Below, in pieces: positions 56,001-63,725 of a DNA stretch of 64,000 bases. The DNA comes from Oleisolibacter albus. Lineage in GTDB: Bacteria > Pseudomonadota > Alphaproteobacteria > Azospirillales > Azospirillaceae. The stretch is taken from the NCBI RefSeq assembly GCF_003336875.1, contig NZ_QGNJ01000001.1, positions 1-64,000 on the forward strand, written 5' to 3'. A program made the translations under genes and the position numbers. Below the pieces are notes generated by a model that was not told the origin of the DNA, did not search any database, and saw nothing but the letters and a program-made list of their open reading frames with translations. Positions within the stretch are counted from its first letter, which is position 1. Each line of letters starts with the position of its first letter.

Positions 56001-57471
56001 GGCCGTCGCGCGGCAGGCGCCGGTGGTCCGGGCGCGCCATCCGGTCCAGAACGGTGGCCAGCCGGTCGGCGGCGCGGGCGATGCGTTCCGGCGTGAAGGC
56101 GGCATAGCCAAGGACCAGGGTGCGGCGATCGCCACCGCCATAGCCGGACAGGGCCGGCAGTTCCAGCCCCTGGGCCGCGGCGGCCTGTTCCAGTGCAGCG
56201 GCGCCGAGATCGATCTGCGGGTCGATGCGGGCCGTGACGTGCAGTCCCGCGTCCGCCGCCTGCACGCTCAGGGCGCCGGCCCAGCGCCGGGCGGCGGCGT
56301 CCAGCAGCGCCTGCTGCCGCTCGCCATAGCTGCGCCGGACCCGTCGCAGATGCGAGGCCAGATGCCCTTCCGCCAACAGATCATGCACGGCCATCTGCTC
56401 GGGCAGGGGGACCGTCAGCTCCAGCCGGCTGCGCAGCGCCCGGGCCGACGTCACCAGATCGGGCGGCAGCACCAGCCAGGACAGGCGCAGGGCCGGCAGG
56501 ATGGTGCGGTCGAGGCCGCCCAGATGCAGCACGCGGCCGGAGTCGTCGAGACCCTGCAGCGACGGCAGCGGCCGGCCGGCGTAGCGCAGGCCGCCATCGC
56601 CGTCATCCTCCACGATCCAGGCGCCGCTGCGGCGGACCCAGCCCAGCAGGGCCTGTCGGCGGCGCAACGACATGGTTCCGCCCGCGGGGAACTGCCAGCC
56701 CGGCATGACCAGGGCCAGCCGGGCATCGGGTGCCAGACGGCGCCCGGCTTCGGCATCCATCCCCTCGGCATCCACCGGCACGGGGACGCTCAACAGCCCC
56801 CGTCCGGCGGCCAGACTGCGCTGCACCGGGCAGCACGGGTCCTCCAGCCAGATCCGGTCGCCGGCCACGGCCAGCAGACCCAGGGCGAAATCGAGGGACG
56901 CGGTGCGGCCCGGCAGGACCAGGATCTGCTCGGCATCGCAGGAGAGGCCGCGGCTGGTCTGCAGATGGGACGCCAGCACCCGGCGCAGGGGCAGCCAGCC
57001 GCCGCCGGTGTCGTGCCCCAGCAGCAATCCGCCGGCATCGCGCCAGCGCTTGGCCAGCAGCCGGCGCCAGGTCTCGATCTCGAACTGGTCGTAGGCGGGG
57101 ACGGCCGGACGGAAGGGCAGCAGTTCGGCCGCCGCTGTCGGCGGCGGCAACGGGCGCGGCGAGGGGGTGGGCCTGGCCAGCCGCAGCGGCGGGGCCATGG
57201 CATCGTCGGGCAGGCTGCGGGCCACATAGGTGCCCGAGCCGATGCGCGCCTCCAGATACCCTTCCGCCGCCAGCCGGTCGGTGGCCGCCACCACCGTGTT
57301 GCGCGACACGCCCAGGTCCCGCGACAGGGTGCGGGTCGAGGGCAGCCGGTCTCCCGGCCGCAGCGCCCCGGCGACGATGGCGCCGCGCAGCCGGTCGAAC
57401 AGCTGTTGCTGCAGCGGCTGGCTGCCGTCGGCGTCGAACAGGCTGAGAAGGGGACCCTGGCTGATCTTCAT
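55990..57471 (-). CDS. MocR-family (GntR HTH plus aminotransferase-like) regulator lacking the PLP lysine
   Basis: The ATG at 57471 gives 493 residues. The GntR winged helix (about 1-80) includes PLQQQLFDRLRGAIVAGALRPGDRLPSTRTLSRDLGVSRNTVVAA. The type I aminotransferase-like domain runs from about 130 to 480. In MocR proteins the PLP lysine lies in a GTFSKxLxPALRLGY motif; here that place reads LGGLDRTILPALRLSWL, so Arg322 replaces the lysine. A Schiff base with PLP cannot form there, so the effector domain may bind a different ligand or PLP non-covalently. It precedes the class III aminotransferase in the same direction and may control it. Confidence 0.85.
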   Translation of the reverse strand: MKISQGPLLSLFDADGSQPLQQQLFDRLRGAIVAGALRPGDRLPSTRTLSRDLGVSRNTVVAATDRLAAEGYLEARIGSGTYVARSLPDDAMAPPLRLARPTPSPRPLPPPTAAAELLPFRPAVPAYDQFEIETWRRLLAKRWRDAGGLLLGHDTGGGWLPLRRVLASHLQTSRGLSCDAEQILVLPGRTASLDFALGLLAVAGDRIWLEDPCCPVQRSLAAGRGLLSVPVPVDAEGMDAEAGRRLAPDARLALVMPGWQFPAGGTMSLRRRQALLGWVRRSGAWIVEDDGDGGLRYAGRPLPSLQGLDDSGRVLHLGGLDRTILPALRLSWLVLPPDLVTSARALRSRLELTVPLPEQMAVHDLLAEGHLASHLRRVRRSYGERQQALLDAAARRWAGALSVQAADAGLHVTARIDPQIDLGAAALEQAAAAQGLELPALSGYGGGDRRTLVLGYAAFTPERIARAADRLATVLDRMARPDHRRLPRDGRRA

Positions 57472-57616
57472 GGGGCGGTGGTCCTGACGGGGCGTGCCGG
57501 ATGGGGACCCCGGCAGGCCGCCCCTGAACGGAACGGCCTGCCGGGCCGGGACGGCCGACGACCGGGAAGGCCGCCCCGGGGCCGCGGGGTGGGGTGCCCC
57601 GGCGGCCATAGGCCTG

Positions 57617-57925
57617 TCAGCCCTTGGCCTTACGGCGGACGCTGCCGTCGGCCTCGACGATGAGCGGCGTCAGCGGCATGCCTTCCATCGTCCTCACCTC
57701 GACCTGGTAGGCGTTATCCTGCTTGCGCACCTTGGTGATGCTGGCGCCGCGGATGCCTTCCTGCATCAGGAAGGTGCGCGCGGCGGCACGGGCGTCGCCC
57801 TCGGTCTTGATCGCCATTTCGGTGGCGGTCTGGCCCGCTGTCTGTCCGGCTGCCGGCTGGTCCGCGGCAAAGGCGGCGGGGACCAGCAGCGTGGCGGTGA
57901 TGGCGGCGAGGATCAGTCTGCGCAT
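57617..57925 (-). CDS. Small secreted protein, possibly PepSY-like
   Basis: The ATG at 57925 gives 102 residues with a Sec signal peptide (hydrophobic core about 4-18, cleavage at AFAA). The mature part (TEGDARAAARTFLMQEGIRGASITKVRKQDNAYQVEVRTM, then IVEADGSVRRKAKG) has the helix-plus-three-strand pattern of PepSY-type domains. It is probably periplasmic. The function is unknown. It stands alone, 145 bases from the MocR start. Confidence 0.65.
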   Translation of the reverse strand: MRRLILAAITATLLVPAAFAADQPAAGQTAGQTATEMAIKTEGDARAAARTFLMQEGIRGASITKVRKQDNAYQVEVRTMEGMPLTPLIVEADGSVRRKAKG

Positions 57926-58261
57926 GGGGGGCTCCGTCGCTGGGCGCCACCTCCGTGCCTGACGGGGCGGCTGTGACTGGAAGGGAACCACCCCGGCGTA
58001 ACCGGCCCATGTCCGCCGGGCGCCGATTGTGCAACAGTTGGTTACCGGCACCGCCGCGGAAATGGTCGTGTAACAAACCGCCCGCCCGCCCGTCCGCGGT
58101 GCCTGACCGCTGCCGTGAACCGGGGAGCGCGCCGATGCTGCGGGCCGGAGCGGGGCATCGGTGCGGCAGAACGTCCGCGACGGTCCGCGGGCTTGACGGC
58201 GCCCTTCACGCAGATGCACATTCCTGCCTGATTTTGCAGGATTGGGGTGTGGCGGGCTGTC
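57926..58261. other. 336-bp intergenic region before the DeoR-type regulator
   Basis: No gene is seen. A possible -35 TTGACG lies at 58193-58198 with only a weak -10 around 58216-58223. An inverted repeat TCCTGC-N8-GCAGGA (58222-58241) stands just before the DeoR gene start and could be its operator. The rest is GC-rich sequence without clear signals. Confidence 0.4.
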
Positions 58262-59059
58262 ATGGGAACAATCGTCGATCTGCCCTCGGTGCTGCCGCAG
58301 CAGCGGCAGCAGGCGATCCTGGACCGGTTGACCAAGGATGGCCGTGTCATTGCGGCCGAACTGGCGCAGATGTTCCAGACCTCGGAGGACACCATCCGCC
58401 GCGACCTGCGCGAGCTGGCGGCCCGCGGCCTGTGCCAGCGCGTCTATGGCGGGGCACTGCCGATCTCGCCGGCCGCCGCCACCCCGGCCGTGGTCCGGCG
58501 CGGGGCGGCGACGGGGCGCAAGCAGGCGCTGGGGGCGACGCTGGCCGGGCTGGTGCAGCCGGGCCAGTTCGTGTTCATCGACGCCGGGACGACCAATCTG
58601 GCCGCCGCCCGTCGACTGCCCGACGGGGTGACCGTCGCCACCCATGACCCGCTGATCGCGGCGGAACTGGTGGGGCGCACCGGCATCGATCTGATTCTGC
58701 TGGGCGGCCGTGTCGATCCACAGTCCGGTGCCGCGTTGGGCCTGACGGCACTGCGGGCTGCGCTGGAGATGCGGCCCGACCTGCTGCTGCTGGGGGCCTG
58801 TGCCCTCGATGCCGCCAACGGGCTGGGCACCTTCGGCCTGGACGATGCCGAGATGAAGCGTCAGCTCATCAACGGGGCCGGCGCGGTCATCGCCGCCGTG
58901 ACCACCGACAAGCTGGGCACCGGCGCCCCCTATATCGTCGGGCCGACCGATATCCTGTCCGATCTGGTGGTCGAGGCCGATGCGCCGGACCATGCCCTGC
59001 AGGGGCTGGCGGCCATCGGCGTGCGCATCCATCGCGCCGAGCGGGCGGAAGCGGACTGA
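58262..59059 (+). CDS. DeoR/GlpR-family transcriptional regulator
   Basis: The ATG at 58262 gives 265 residues; a GTG at 58247 would add five. The DeoR helix-turn-helix (about 15-60) reads RQQAILDRLTKDGRVIAAELAQMFQTSEDTIRRDLRELAARGLCQRVYGGAL, including the family signature TSEDTIRRDL. The sugar-phosphate sensor domain (about 75-250) has DAGTTNLAAARRL, LGGRVDPQSGAALG and TDKLG. Members usually repress sugar-use operons; the target is not obvious here because the next gene is a VOC protein. Confidence 0.92.
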   Translation: MGTIVDLPSVLPQQRQQAILDRLTKDGRVIAAELAQMFQTSEDTIRRDLRELAARGLCQRVYGGALPISPAAATPAVVRRGAATGRKQALGATLAGLVQPGQFVFIDAGTTNLAAARRLPDGVTVATHDPLIAAELVGRTGIDLILLGGRVDPQSGAALGLTALRAALEMRPDLLLLGACALDAANGLGTFGLDDAEMKRQLINGAGAVIAAVTTDKLGTGAPYIVGPTDILSDLVVEADAPDHALQGLAAIGVRIHRAERAEAD

Positions 59060-59116
59060 GCCGCCGGACCGGTCTGGCGGACTGGCTCGGCGGATGCAAT
59101 GGAAAGCGGATCGAGC

Positions 59117-59506
59117 ATGTTCATCGCCCATGTGGCCCTGTGGACCCCGGATCTGGACCGGGCCGTCGCCTTCTGGACCCGGCATTTCGGGGCCGAGGCC
59201 GGCCCGCCCTACCGCAGCACCCGCCGGGTCGGGTTCTGCTCGCGCTTCCTCACCCTGGGTGACGGCGCCCGGCTGGAGCTGATGACCGGCCCCTGGATCG
59301 CTCCCGGCGATGACGGCCCGGGGGCGGACCGGACGGGGTGGGCGCATATCGCCGTGTCGCTGGGGTCGGAGGCGGCGGTGCGGACGCTGGCGGACCGGCT
59401 GGCGGCCGAGGGGCTGCTGGTGTCGCCGCCGCGCCGGACCGGTGACGGCTATTATGAGGCCGTCGTGCGCGACCCCGACGGGACACTGGTGGAAATCACG
59501 GTCTGA
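59117..59506 (+). CDS. VOC/glyoxalase superfamily protein
   Basis: The ATG at 59117 gives 129 residues; an ATG at 59099 would add six. The glyoxalase fold is seen in FIAHVALWTPDLDRAVAFWTRHFGAEAG at the start and GDGYYEAVVRDPDGTLVEITV at the end, containing the metal-ligand His (HVAL), a Glu in RLELM, a His in AHIAVSL and the C-terminal Glu. All four expected metal ligands look present. It is likely a small metalloenzyme or resistance-type VOC protein. Substrate unknown. Confidence 0.85.
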   Translation: MFIAHVALWTPDLDRAVAFWTRHFGAEAGPPYRSTRRVGFCSRFLTLGDGARLELMTGPWIAPGDDGPGADRTGWAHIAVSLGSEAAVRTLADRLAAEGLLVSPPRRTGDGYYEAVVRDPDGTLVEITV

Positions 59507-59595
59507 CCGCACAGCGCCGCCGGCGGCGCTGGCGGTTCGCAGACGGAACAGCCTCCCTTGCCCAGGGCGGGCGGGTGGTGTATCTCCACCGGCGG

Positions 59596-59672
59596 CGGAG
59601 CGTAGCGCAGCCTGGTAGCGCGGCTGGTTTGGGTCCAGCAGGCCGGAGGTTCGAATCCTCTCGCTCCGACCA
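59596..59672 (+). tRNA. tRNA-Pro (anticodon UGG), CCA encoded
   Basis: This is a 77-base cloverleaf. The acceptor stem CGGAGCG/CGCTCCG is perfect, the D arm reads GCGC-AGCCTGGTA-GCGC, and the anticodon stem GCTGG/CCAGC has loop TTTGGGT, giving UGG. The T arm is GGAGG-TTCGAAT-CCTCT region. Discriminator A is followed by encoded CCA (59670-59672). Confidence 0.96.
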
Positions 59673-59738
59673 TTTTCCGCGGGTTCCGGTTCTTCGGGTT
59701 CCGGCCTGTTCCCTGGGTTTCAGCAGACGGACGTCGCC

Positions 59739-60044
59739 ATGAAGGTGCGTATCTTCCAGCCGAGCAAGACCACGATGCAGTCCGGACGGGCCAACACCGG
59801 CGGTTGGGTGCTGGAATATGAGATCGCCACCCCGCGCCGGGCGGAGCCGCTGATGGGGTGGATCGCCTCGGGCGACACGCTGAACCAGGTCAAGCTGCGT
59901 TTCGACAGCAAGGACGAGGCCCTGGCCTTCGCCGAGAAGAAGGGCTGGCAGGCCGACGTGATCGAGCCGCATGTGCGCCGGGTCGTGCCGAAGAACTACG
60001 CCGACAATTTCCGCACCGACCGCCCGCGCGTCGGTCGCTTCTGA
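59739..60044 (+). CDS. NDUFS4-like NADH dehydrogenase (complex I) accessory subunit
   Basis: This 101-residue protein starts MKVRIFQPSKTTMQSGRANTGGWVLEYE and continues EPLMGWIASGDTLNQVKLRFDSKDEALAFAEKKGW, then KNYADNFRTDRPRVGRF. This matches the ETC_C1_NDUFA4 family, the alphaproteobacterial counterpart of mitochondrial complex I subunit NDUFS4 (AQDQ/18 kDa). It is found only in Alphaproteobacteria and mitochondria, so it marks the lineage. It sits between two tRNA genes, away from the nuo operon. Confidence 0.92.
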   Translation: MKVRIFQPSKTTMQSGRANTGGWVLEYEIATPRRAEPLMGWIASGDTLNQVKLRFDSKDEALAFAEKKGWQADVIEPHVRRVVPKNYADNFRTDRPRVGRF

Positions 60045-60084
60045 TCCGGCCGGAGCCCGCATTGCGGGCTTTCCGGCCGCGGCC

Positions 60085-60161
60085 GGCCCCTTAGCTCAGC
60101 TGGATAGAGCACTCGCCTTCTAAGCGAGCGGTCGCAGGTTCAAATCCTGCAGGGGTCGCCA
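60085..60161 (+). tRNA. tRNA-Arg (anticodon UCU), CCA encoded
   Basis: This is a 77-base cloverleaf. The acceptor stem is GGCCCCT/AGGGGTC with one G-T pair, the D arm GCTC...GAGC, and the anticodon stem CTCGC/GCGAG has loop CTTCTAA, giving UCU. The T arm is GCAGG-TTCAAAT-CCTGC. Discriminator G is followed by encoded CCA (60159-60161). Confidence 0.96.
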
Positions 60162-60182
60162 ACGACTTCCGGCCGCGGTCCG

Positions 60183-61109
60183 TCAGGACCGTCCGGGACA
60201 ATCCCCGTAAAAGGTCATGCGTCCGGCGCGGTAGTCGAACAGCACCGTGAGATGCAGGGCCTCCAGGAGCGTGTTGCCGACATTGGCCACGCGCGTGTCG
60301 GCTGACCCTTCCATCTTGTGCAGCATCACCGCCTGTCCGGCGGGCAGGGTGAAGGGGCCGAACCCCACCGGCGCGGCCAGCGCATAGGTCTTGGCCTTGG
60401 CCGCACCCCGTGCCCCGGCATGGGTGACGCTGCCCTGTTCGGACAGGGCGGATTGCAGCCCCGGCAGGGCCAGCGCGCTCCGGAACAGGGCGATGCCGCC
60501 ATTGGACCCGGTGTCGAGGCTGACGGGGGCGGTGGCATCACCGAAGCGGAAATCGGGGATGACGGGAAAGCTGTCCACCAGGGTCAGCGGCGTGCTCCAG
60601 CGGGTGCGGCAGCCGCTGGTCAAGGGCGCGGCCTCCGCCCCATCGTCGAGGAAGGCCAGCAGGCGCCGGGGATAGTCGACCAGCACCGTCTTGTCCGACA
60701 GGAAGCTGTAGCCCAGGATCGCATCCAGCCGCCGGCCATAACCGGCGGAGATGCCGGTCATGTCGGTGGCCAGCGCCTCCACCGGCGCGAAGTCCCGCCC
60801 GGCGATGCGCAGCCGGTCGATGTGGCTGGGGAAGATGGCGGCGCCCCGGCCGTCGCCGAATCCGGTGGCCTCTCCGCCATCGCCGCGGTCCACGCTGATC
60901 CCCAGGGCATCGGCCTGCCGTAGATCGATCACCGACGGATTGACCCCGGTATCGAGCAGGACATGCAGGGGCGTTCCCCGCACCGTCACCGACAGGGCCA
61001 GGGCCGAGCGGGAGAAATCGAACGGCAGCACCAACGGTGCCGCCGCCGCTGCCGCGGACACGGCGGTCAGGGCCAGCACGGGAAGGATAAGGCGGAGGAG
61101 AGAGTGCAC
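60183..61109 (-). CDS. Secreted two-domain retropepsin-like aspartic protease-family protein
   Basis: A GTG start at 61109 gives 308 residues with a signal peptide (core about 5-22). Two aspartic-protease motifs are present in one chain: LLDTGVNPSV (D53) and SLDTGSNGG (D199), each in an LxDTGxxxS/G loop, with ILGYSFLS in between. Retropepsin-like bacterial proteins usually have one motif and dimerise; two motifs suggest an internally duplicated, pepsin-like bilobed layout. It is exported, probably to the periplasm. Substrate unknown. It lies between tRNA-Arg and tRNA-Thr. Confidence 0.75.
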   Translation of the reverse strand: MHSLLRLILPVLALTAVSAAAAAAPLVLPFDFSRSALALSVTVRGTPLHVLLDTGVNPSVIDLRQADALGISVDRGDGGEATGFGDGRGAAIFPSHIDRLRIAGRDFAPVEALATDMTGISAGYGRRLDAILGYSFLSDKTVLVDYPRRLLAFLDDGAEAAPLTSGCRTRWSTPLTLVDSFPVIPDFRFGDATAPVSLDTGSNGGIALFRSALALPGLQSALSEQGSVTHAGARGAAKAKTYALAAPVGFGPFTLPAGQAVMLHKMEGSADTRVANVGNTLLEALHLTVLFDYRAGRMTFYGDCPGRS

Positions 61110-61289
61110 CGGTCGTCCCCTGGATATGAATGTATGCTCCAGACGCTAACCGTTCTTCCGCAAAACCACAATCTGGGGCGGTGACAAGGCCTATACCTCG
61201 ACGCAGTTACGGGCAGACGGGCGGCGGACCGCTCTGCCTGAAGGCATCCCGGGCTGGGGCCAAGCGTGAATTTGGGGGATGGGGGGAAA

Positions 61290-61365
<76 letters not shown>

Positions 61366-61545
61366 ACCGGTCGACGACGAACGTCGAAGCGGGCGGGTAT
61401 GTGCCACAGGCGGCGGCCGACTGCAAGCCAATCTGATGAAAATCTTTACGCCGGGGAAAGGCGCGGGGGACAGGCGGGAACCGGGTGTGGCCGGTGGCGT
61501 TGCCCGGCAGCGTCCGGCCGGGACGCAGGCAGGAAGGGGCGGGAT

Positions 61546-61827
61546 GTGCGCGACGGGGTGCAGGTGATCGTCCGGGTTCTGGCCGCCTCGCTGCTGGTGG
61601 GGCTGGTGCTGGCCTGGCTGGACATCGATCCGACCGATCTGCTGCGCGGGGCCTGGGACGCCGTTCTCGCGGCACCACGGGCGTTGGGGGATGCGGTGGG
61701 CTGGGCCGTGCCCTATGTCCTGAAGGGGGCCGTGGTGGTGGTGCCGCTGGTGGCGTTGGGTGCCGTTCTGCGCTTGCTGCAGCGCCGCCGCCGACCGCCG
61801 CCGGGCAGGGAGCCGCCGCAGGGCTGA
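61546..61827 (+). CDS. Small membrane protein, probable DUF6460 family
   Basis: A GTG start at 61546, preceded by a good AGGAAGGGG ribosome-binding site (61531-61539), gives 93 residues. Two membrane helices are visible: VIVRVLAASLLVGLVLAWLDI and WAVPYVLKGAVVVVPLVALGAVLRLL. The LAxLDIxPxDLLRG stretch after the first helix is what I recall for DUF6460. The C-terminus is basic (RRRRPPPGR). Function is unknown. The frame extends back over the opposite-strand tRNA-Thr, which is not coding. Confidence 0.7.
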   Translation: MRDGVQVIVRVLAASLLVGLVLAWLDIDPTDLLRGAWDAVLAAPRALGDAVGWAVPYVLKGAVVVVPLVALGAVLRLLQRRRRPPPGREPPQG

Positions 61828-61979
61828 AGCCTTTCCGGCAGTGGGTGGCAGGATCACTGCCAGTCCGCGGCATGGCAAGCAAAGTCCGGTTCAAGGCGAA
61901 TACACAGATATGGAAATGAAATCTGCGGGGCGCGTCCTGCGGATCCGCCGAAAGGACGGAATGATATTCAGCGCCCAAG

Positions 61980-62009
61980 AAAAAACCGGGGACCATTGCT
62001 GGACCCCGG
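61980..62009 (-). terminator. Intrinsic terminator of the metC-hisI operon
   Basis: On the minus strand CCGGGGTCCA (62009-62000) and TGGTCCCCGG (61995-61986) form a 10-bp stem with one mismatch, loop GCAA, followed by TTTTTTCTT. It is a strong terminator about 90 bases beyond the hisI stop. Confidence 0.85.
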
Positions 62010-62070
62010 CGAAGTGGATAGGGAGGGTATAGAGACAAGCGGAACGTATCCGCGCCGCCGCTGCCCGACC

Positions 62071-62084
62071 TTGATTTGGATCAA
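62071..62084. promoter_or_regulatory. FNR/FixK-type box TTGAT-TTGG-ATCAA
   Basis: This is a perfect match to the FNR-family consensus TTGAT-N4-ATCAA. It lies 15 bases beyond the hisI stop in the spacer between convergent hisI (minus) and the DUF6460-like gene (plus), so it has no obvious target. It is palindromic, so direction is not defined. See findings. Confidence 0.5.
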
Positions 62085-62099
62085 GTCTTGGGCAGGTGG

Positions 62100-62519
62100 T
62101 CAGAATGACGCGCCATAAAGGCTTTCCGGCGGGATGACGACATCGGCGATGGTCTGCAACGACCCGTCGCGGACGGCGCGGTAGAAACAGCTGCGCCGGC
62201 CGGTGTGGCAGGCAACCCCCTGCTGGTCCACCAGCAGCAGCAGCGTGTCGCCGTCGCAATCCACCCGCAGCTCCTTCAGCATCTGGATCTGGCCGGAGCT
62301 GTCGCCCTTGCGCCAGAGCGAGCGGCGCGAGCGCGACCAGTAGCAGACGCGGCGGGTGGTCAGGGTCTCCCGCAGGGAGTCGGCATTCATCCAGGCCATC
62401 ATCAGCACCTCGCCGGTGTCGTGCTGCTGGGCGATGGCGGGAACCAGCCCGTCCGCGTCGAAGCGGACGGCGGACAGCAGGGCTTCCAGGCCGGCGGGAA
62501 CGGTCGGGTTTTCAGGCAT
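62100..62519 (-). CDS. hisI: Phosphoribosyl-AMP cyclohydrolase
   Basis: The ATG at 62519 gives 139 residues. HisI motifs are VLMMAWMNADSLRETLTTRRVCYWSRSRRSLWRKGDSSG and the zinc/magnesium site LRVDCDGDTLLLLVDQQGVACHTGRRSCF, with Cys, Asp and His ligands. It opens the ring of phosphoribosyl-AMP in histidine synthesis. It stands apart from other his genes, 15 bases after metC. No HisE domain is fused. Confidence 0.96.
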   Translation of the reverse strand: MPENPTVPAGLEALLSAVRFDADGLVPAIAQQHDTGEVLMMAWMNADSLRETLTTRRVCYWSRSRRSLWRKGDSSGQIQMLKELRVDCDGDTLLLLVDQQGVACHTGRRSCFYRAVRDGSLQTIADVVIPPESLYGASF

Positions 62520-62534
62520 GATCGGAACCAAGGC

Positions 62535-63722
62535 TCACAAGGTCCTGCGCAGGCGGTCGAAACCGCCGGACAGGTCGTGGATGAGATCATCCGGACTTTC
62601 CAGCCCGGCATGGAGGCGGAGAAGCGTGCCGCCCTGCCAGGGCACGGCGCTGCGGCTGCGCCGCGGATCACAGGGCAGGGCCAGACTCTCATAGCCGCCC
62701 CAGCTGTAGCCCAGGCCGAACAGCGACAGATGGTCCAGCAGCGCCGACAGGGCCGGCGTCGGCAGGGTCTGGTGGAACTGCACCGCGAACAGGCCGCAGG
62801 CGCCGGTGAAGTCCCGCCGCCAGAGCGCATGGCCGGGACAGTCCGGCCGGCCGGGGTGCAGCACCCGCGCGATCTCCGGCTGTGCCGCCAGCCAGTCGGC
62901 CAGGGCCAAGCCGGTGTCCTGATGCCGGGCCAGACGCAGGGGCAGGGTGCGCAGGCCGCGCAGACCCAGGAACAGATCGTCGGCCGCGGCGGTGGCGCCC
63001 ACCTCCACCGCCGTCAGCTTCACGGCCATGGCCGTGGCCGCGGTGCAGACGGCAACACCGAGATTGGCGTCGGCATGGCCGGCCACATATTTGGTGCAGG
63101 CCTGGATCGAGATGTCGACGCCATGGGCCAAAGGCCGGAACCAGACACCGGCGGCCCAGGTGTTGTCGATCATGACCGTGCAGCCGCGGGCCTTGGCAAT
63201 GGCGGCGATGGCGGGGACGTCCTGCACCTCGAAGGTCTGGGACCCCGGCGATTCCAGGAAGACGACACGGGTCTGCGGCCGGATCAGATCGGCGATCCCG
63301 GCCCCGATCAGGGGATCGTAGAAGGTCGTTTCGATACCGAGCCGGCCCAGGCGCCGACAGAAGGCGCGGGTGGGGCCATAGCAGGTGTCGACCATCAGCA
63401 GATGGTCGCCGGCCTTCAGGAAGGCCAGCAGGCAGGTGGTGATGGCCTGCAGGCCGGACCCGAAGGAGATGGCGCGGTCCCCGCCCTCCAGCGCCGCCAT
63501 GGCCTCCTCGAAGGCATGGCTGCTGGGGGTGCCGGTGCGGCCGTAGCGCACGCTGCGGAACTCGGGATCAGCCGAGTCCAGTGCCTCGACACTGGGGAAC
63601 AGGATGGTCGAGGCCCGGTAGGGCGGCACATTGACGGCGCCGGCATGGCCGGCGGGGTCGCGCCCGTCATGGATCAGCCGGGTATCCAGGCGCCCGTCGC
63701 CCGGGCGATCGCCAGCACCCAT
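62535..63722 (-). CDS. metC: Cystathionine beta-lyase
   Basis: This 395-residue protein is of the Cys/Met metabolism PLP family. Landmarks are VRYGRTGTPSSHAFEEAMAALEGG, ISFGSGLQAITTCLLAFLKAGDH, FLESPGSQTFEVQDVPAIA, VMIDNTWAAGVWFRPLAHGVDI and the PLP lysine in IQACTKYVAGHADANLG. The SPGSxTFEVQD and TWAAGVWFRPL stretches fit MetC of the alphaproteobacterial type. It cleaves cystathionine to homocysteine, pyruvate and ammonia. It follows the GNAT gene by 3 bases. Confidence 0.9.
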   Translation of the reverse strand: MGAGDRPGDGRLDTRLIHDGRDPAGHAGAVNVPPYRASTILFPSVEALDSADPEFRSVRYGRTGTPSSHAFEEAMAALEGGDRAISFGSGLQAITTCLLAFLKAGDHLLMVDTCYGPTRAFCRRLGRLGIETTFYDPLIGAGIADLIRPQTRVVFLESPGSQTFEVQDVPAIAAIAKARGCTVMIDNTWAAGVWFRPLAHGVDISIQACTKYVAGHADANLGVAVCTAATAMAVKLTAVEVGATAAADDLFLGLRGLRTLPLRLARHQDTGLALADWLAAQPEIARVLHPGRPDCPGHALWRRDFTGACGLFAVQFHQTLPTPALSALLDHLSLFGLGYSWGGYESLALPCDPRRSRSAVPWQGGTLLRLHAGLESPDDLIHDLSGGFDRLRRTL

Positions 63723-63725
63723 GGA

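Noticed and set aside
54251-56107. 618-codon plus-strand frame over the class III aminotransferase
   Set aside because: Antisense to a PLP enzyme with all motifs. The composition is that of a shadow frame.
57926-59512. Large minus-strand frame joining the small secreted protein to the region under deoR and VOC
   Set aside because: The secreted protein has a clear ATG plus signal peptide at 57925. The rest is antisense to DeoR and VOC genes.
61980-62084. FNR-controlled small RNA annotated as a gene
   Set aside because: The box and terminator are real signals, but the -10 is poor and the terminator is explained by hisI. It is kept only as a finding.
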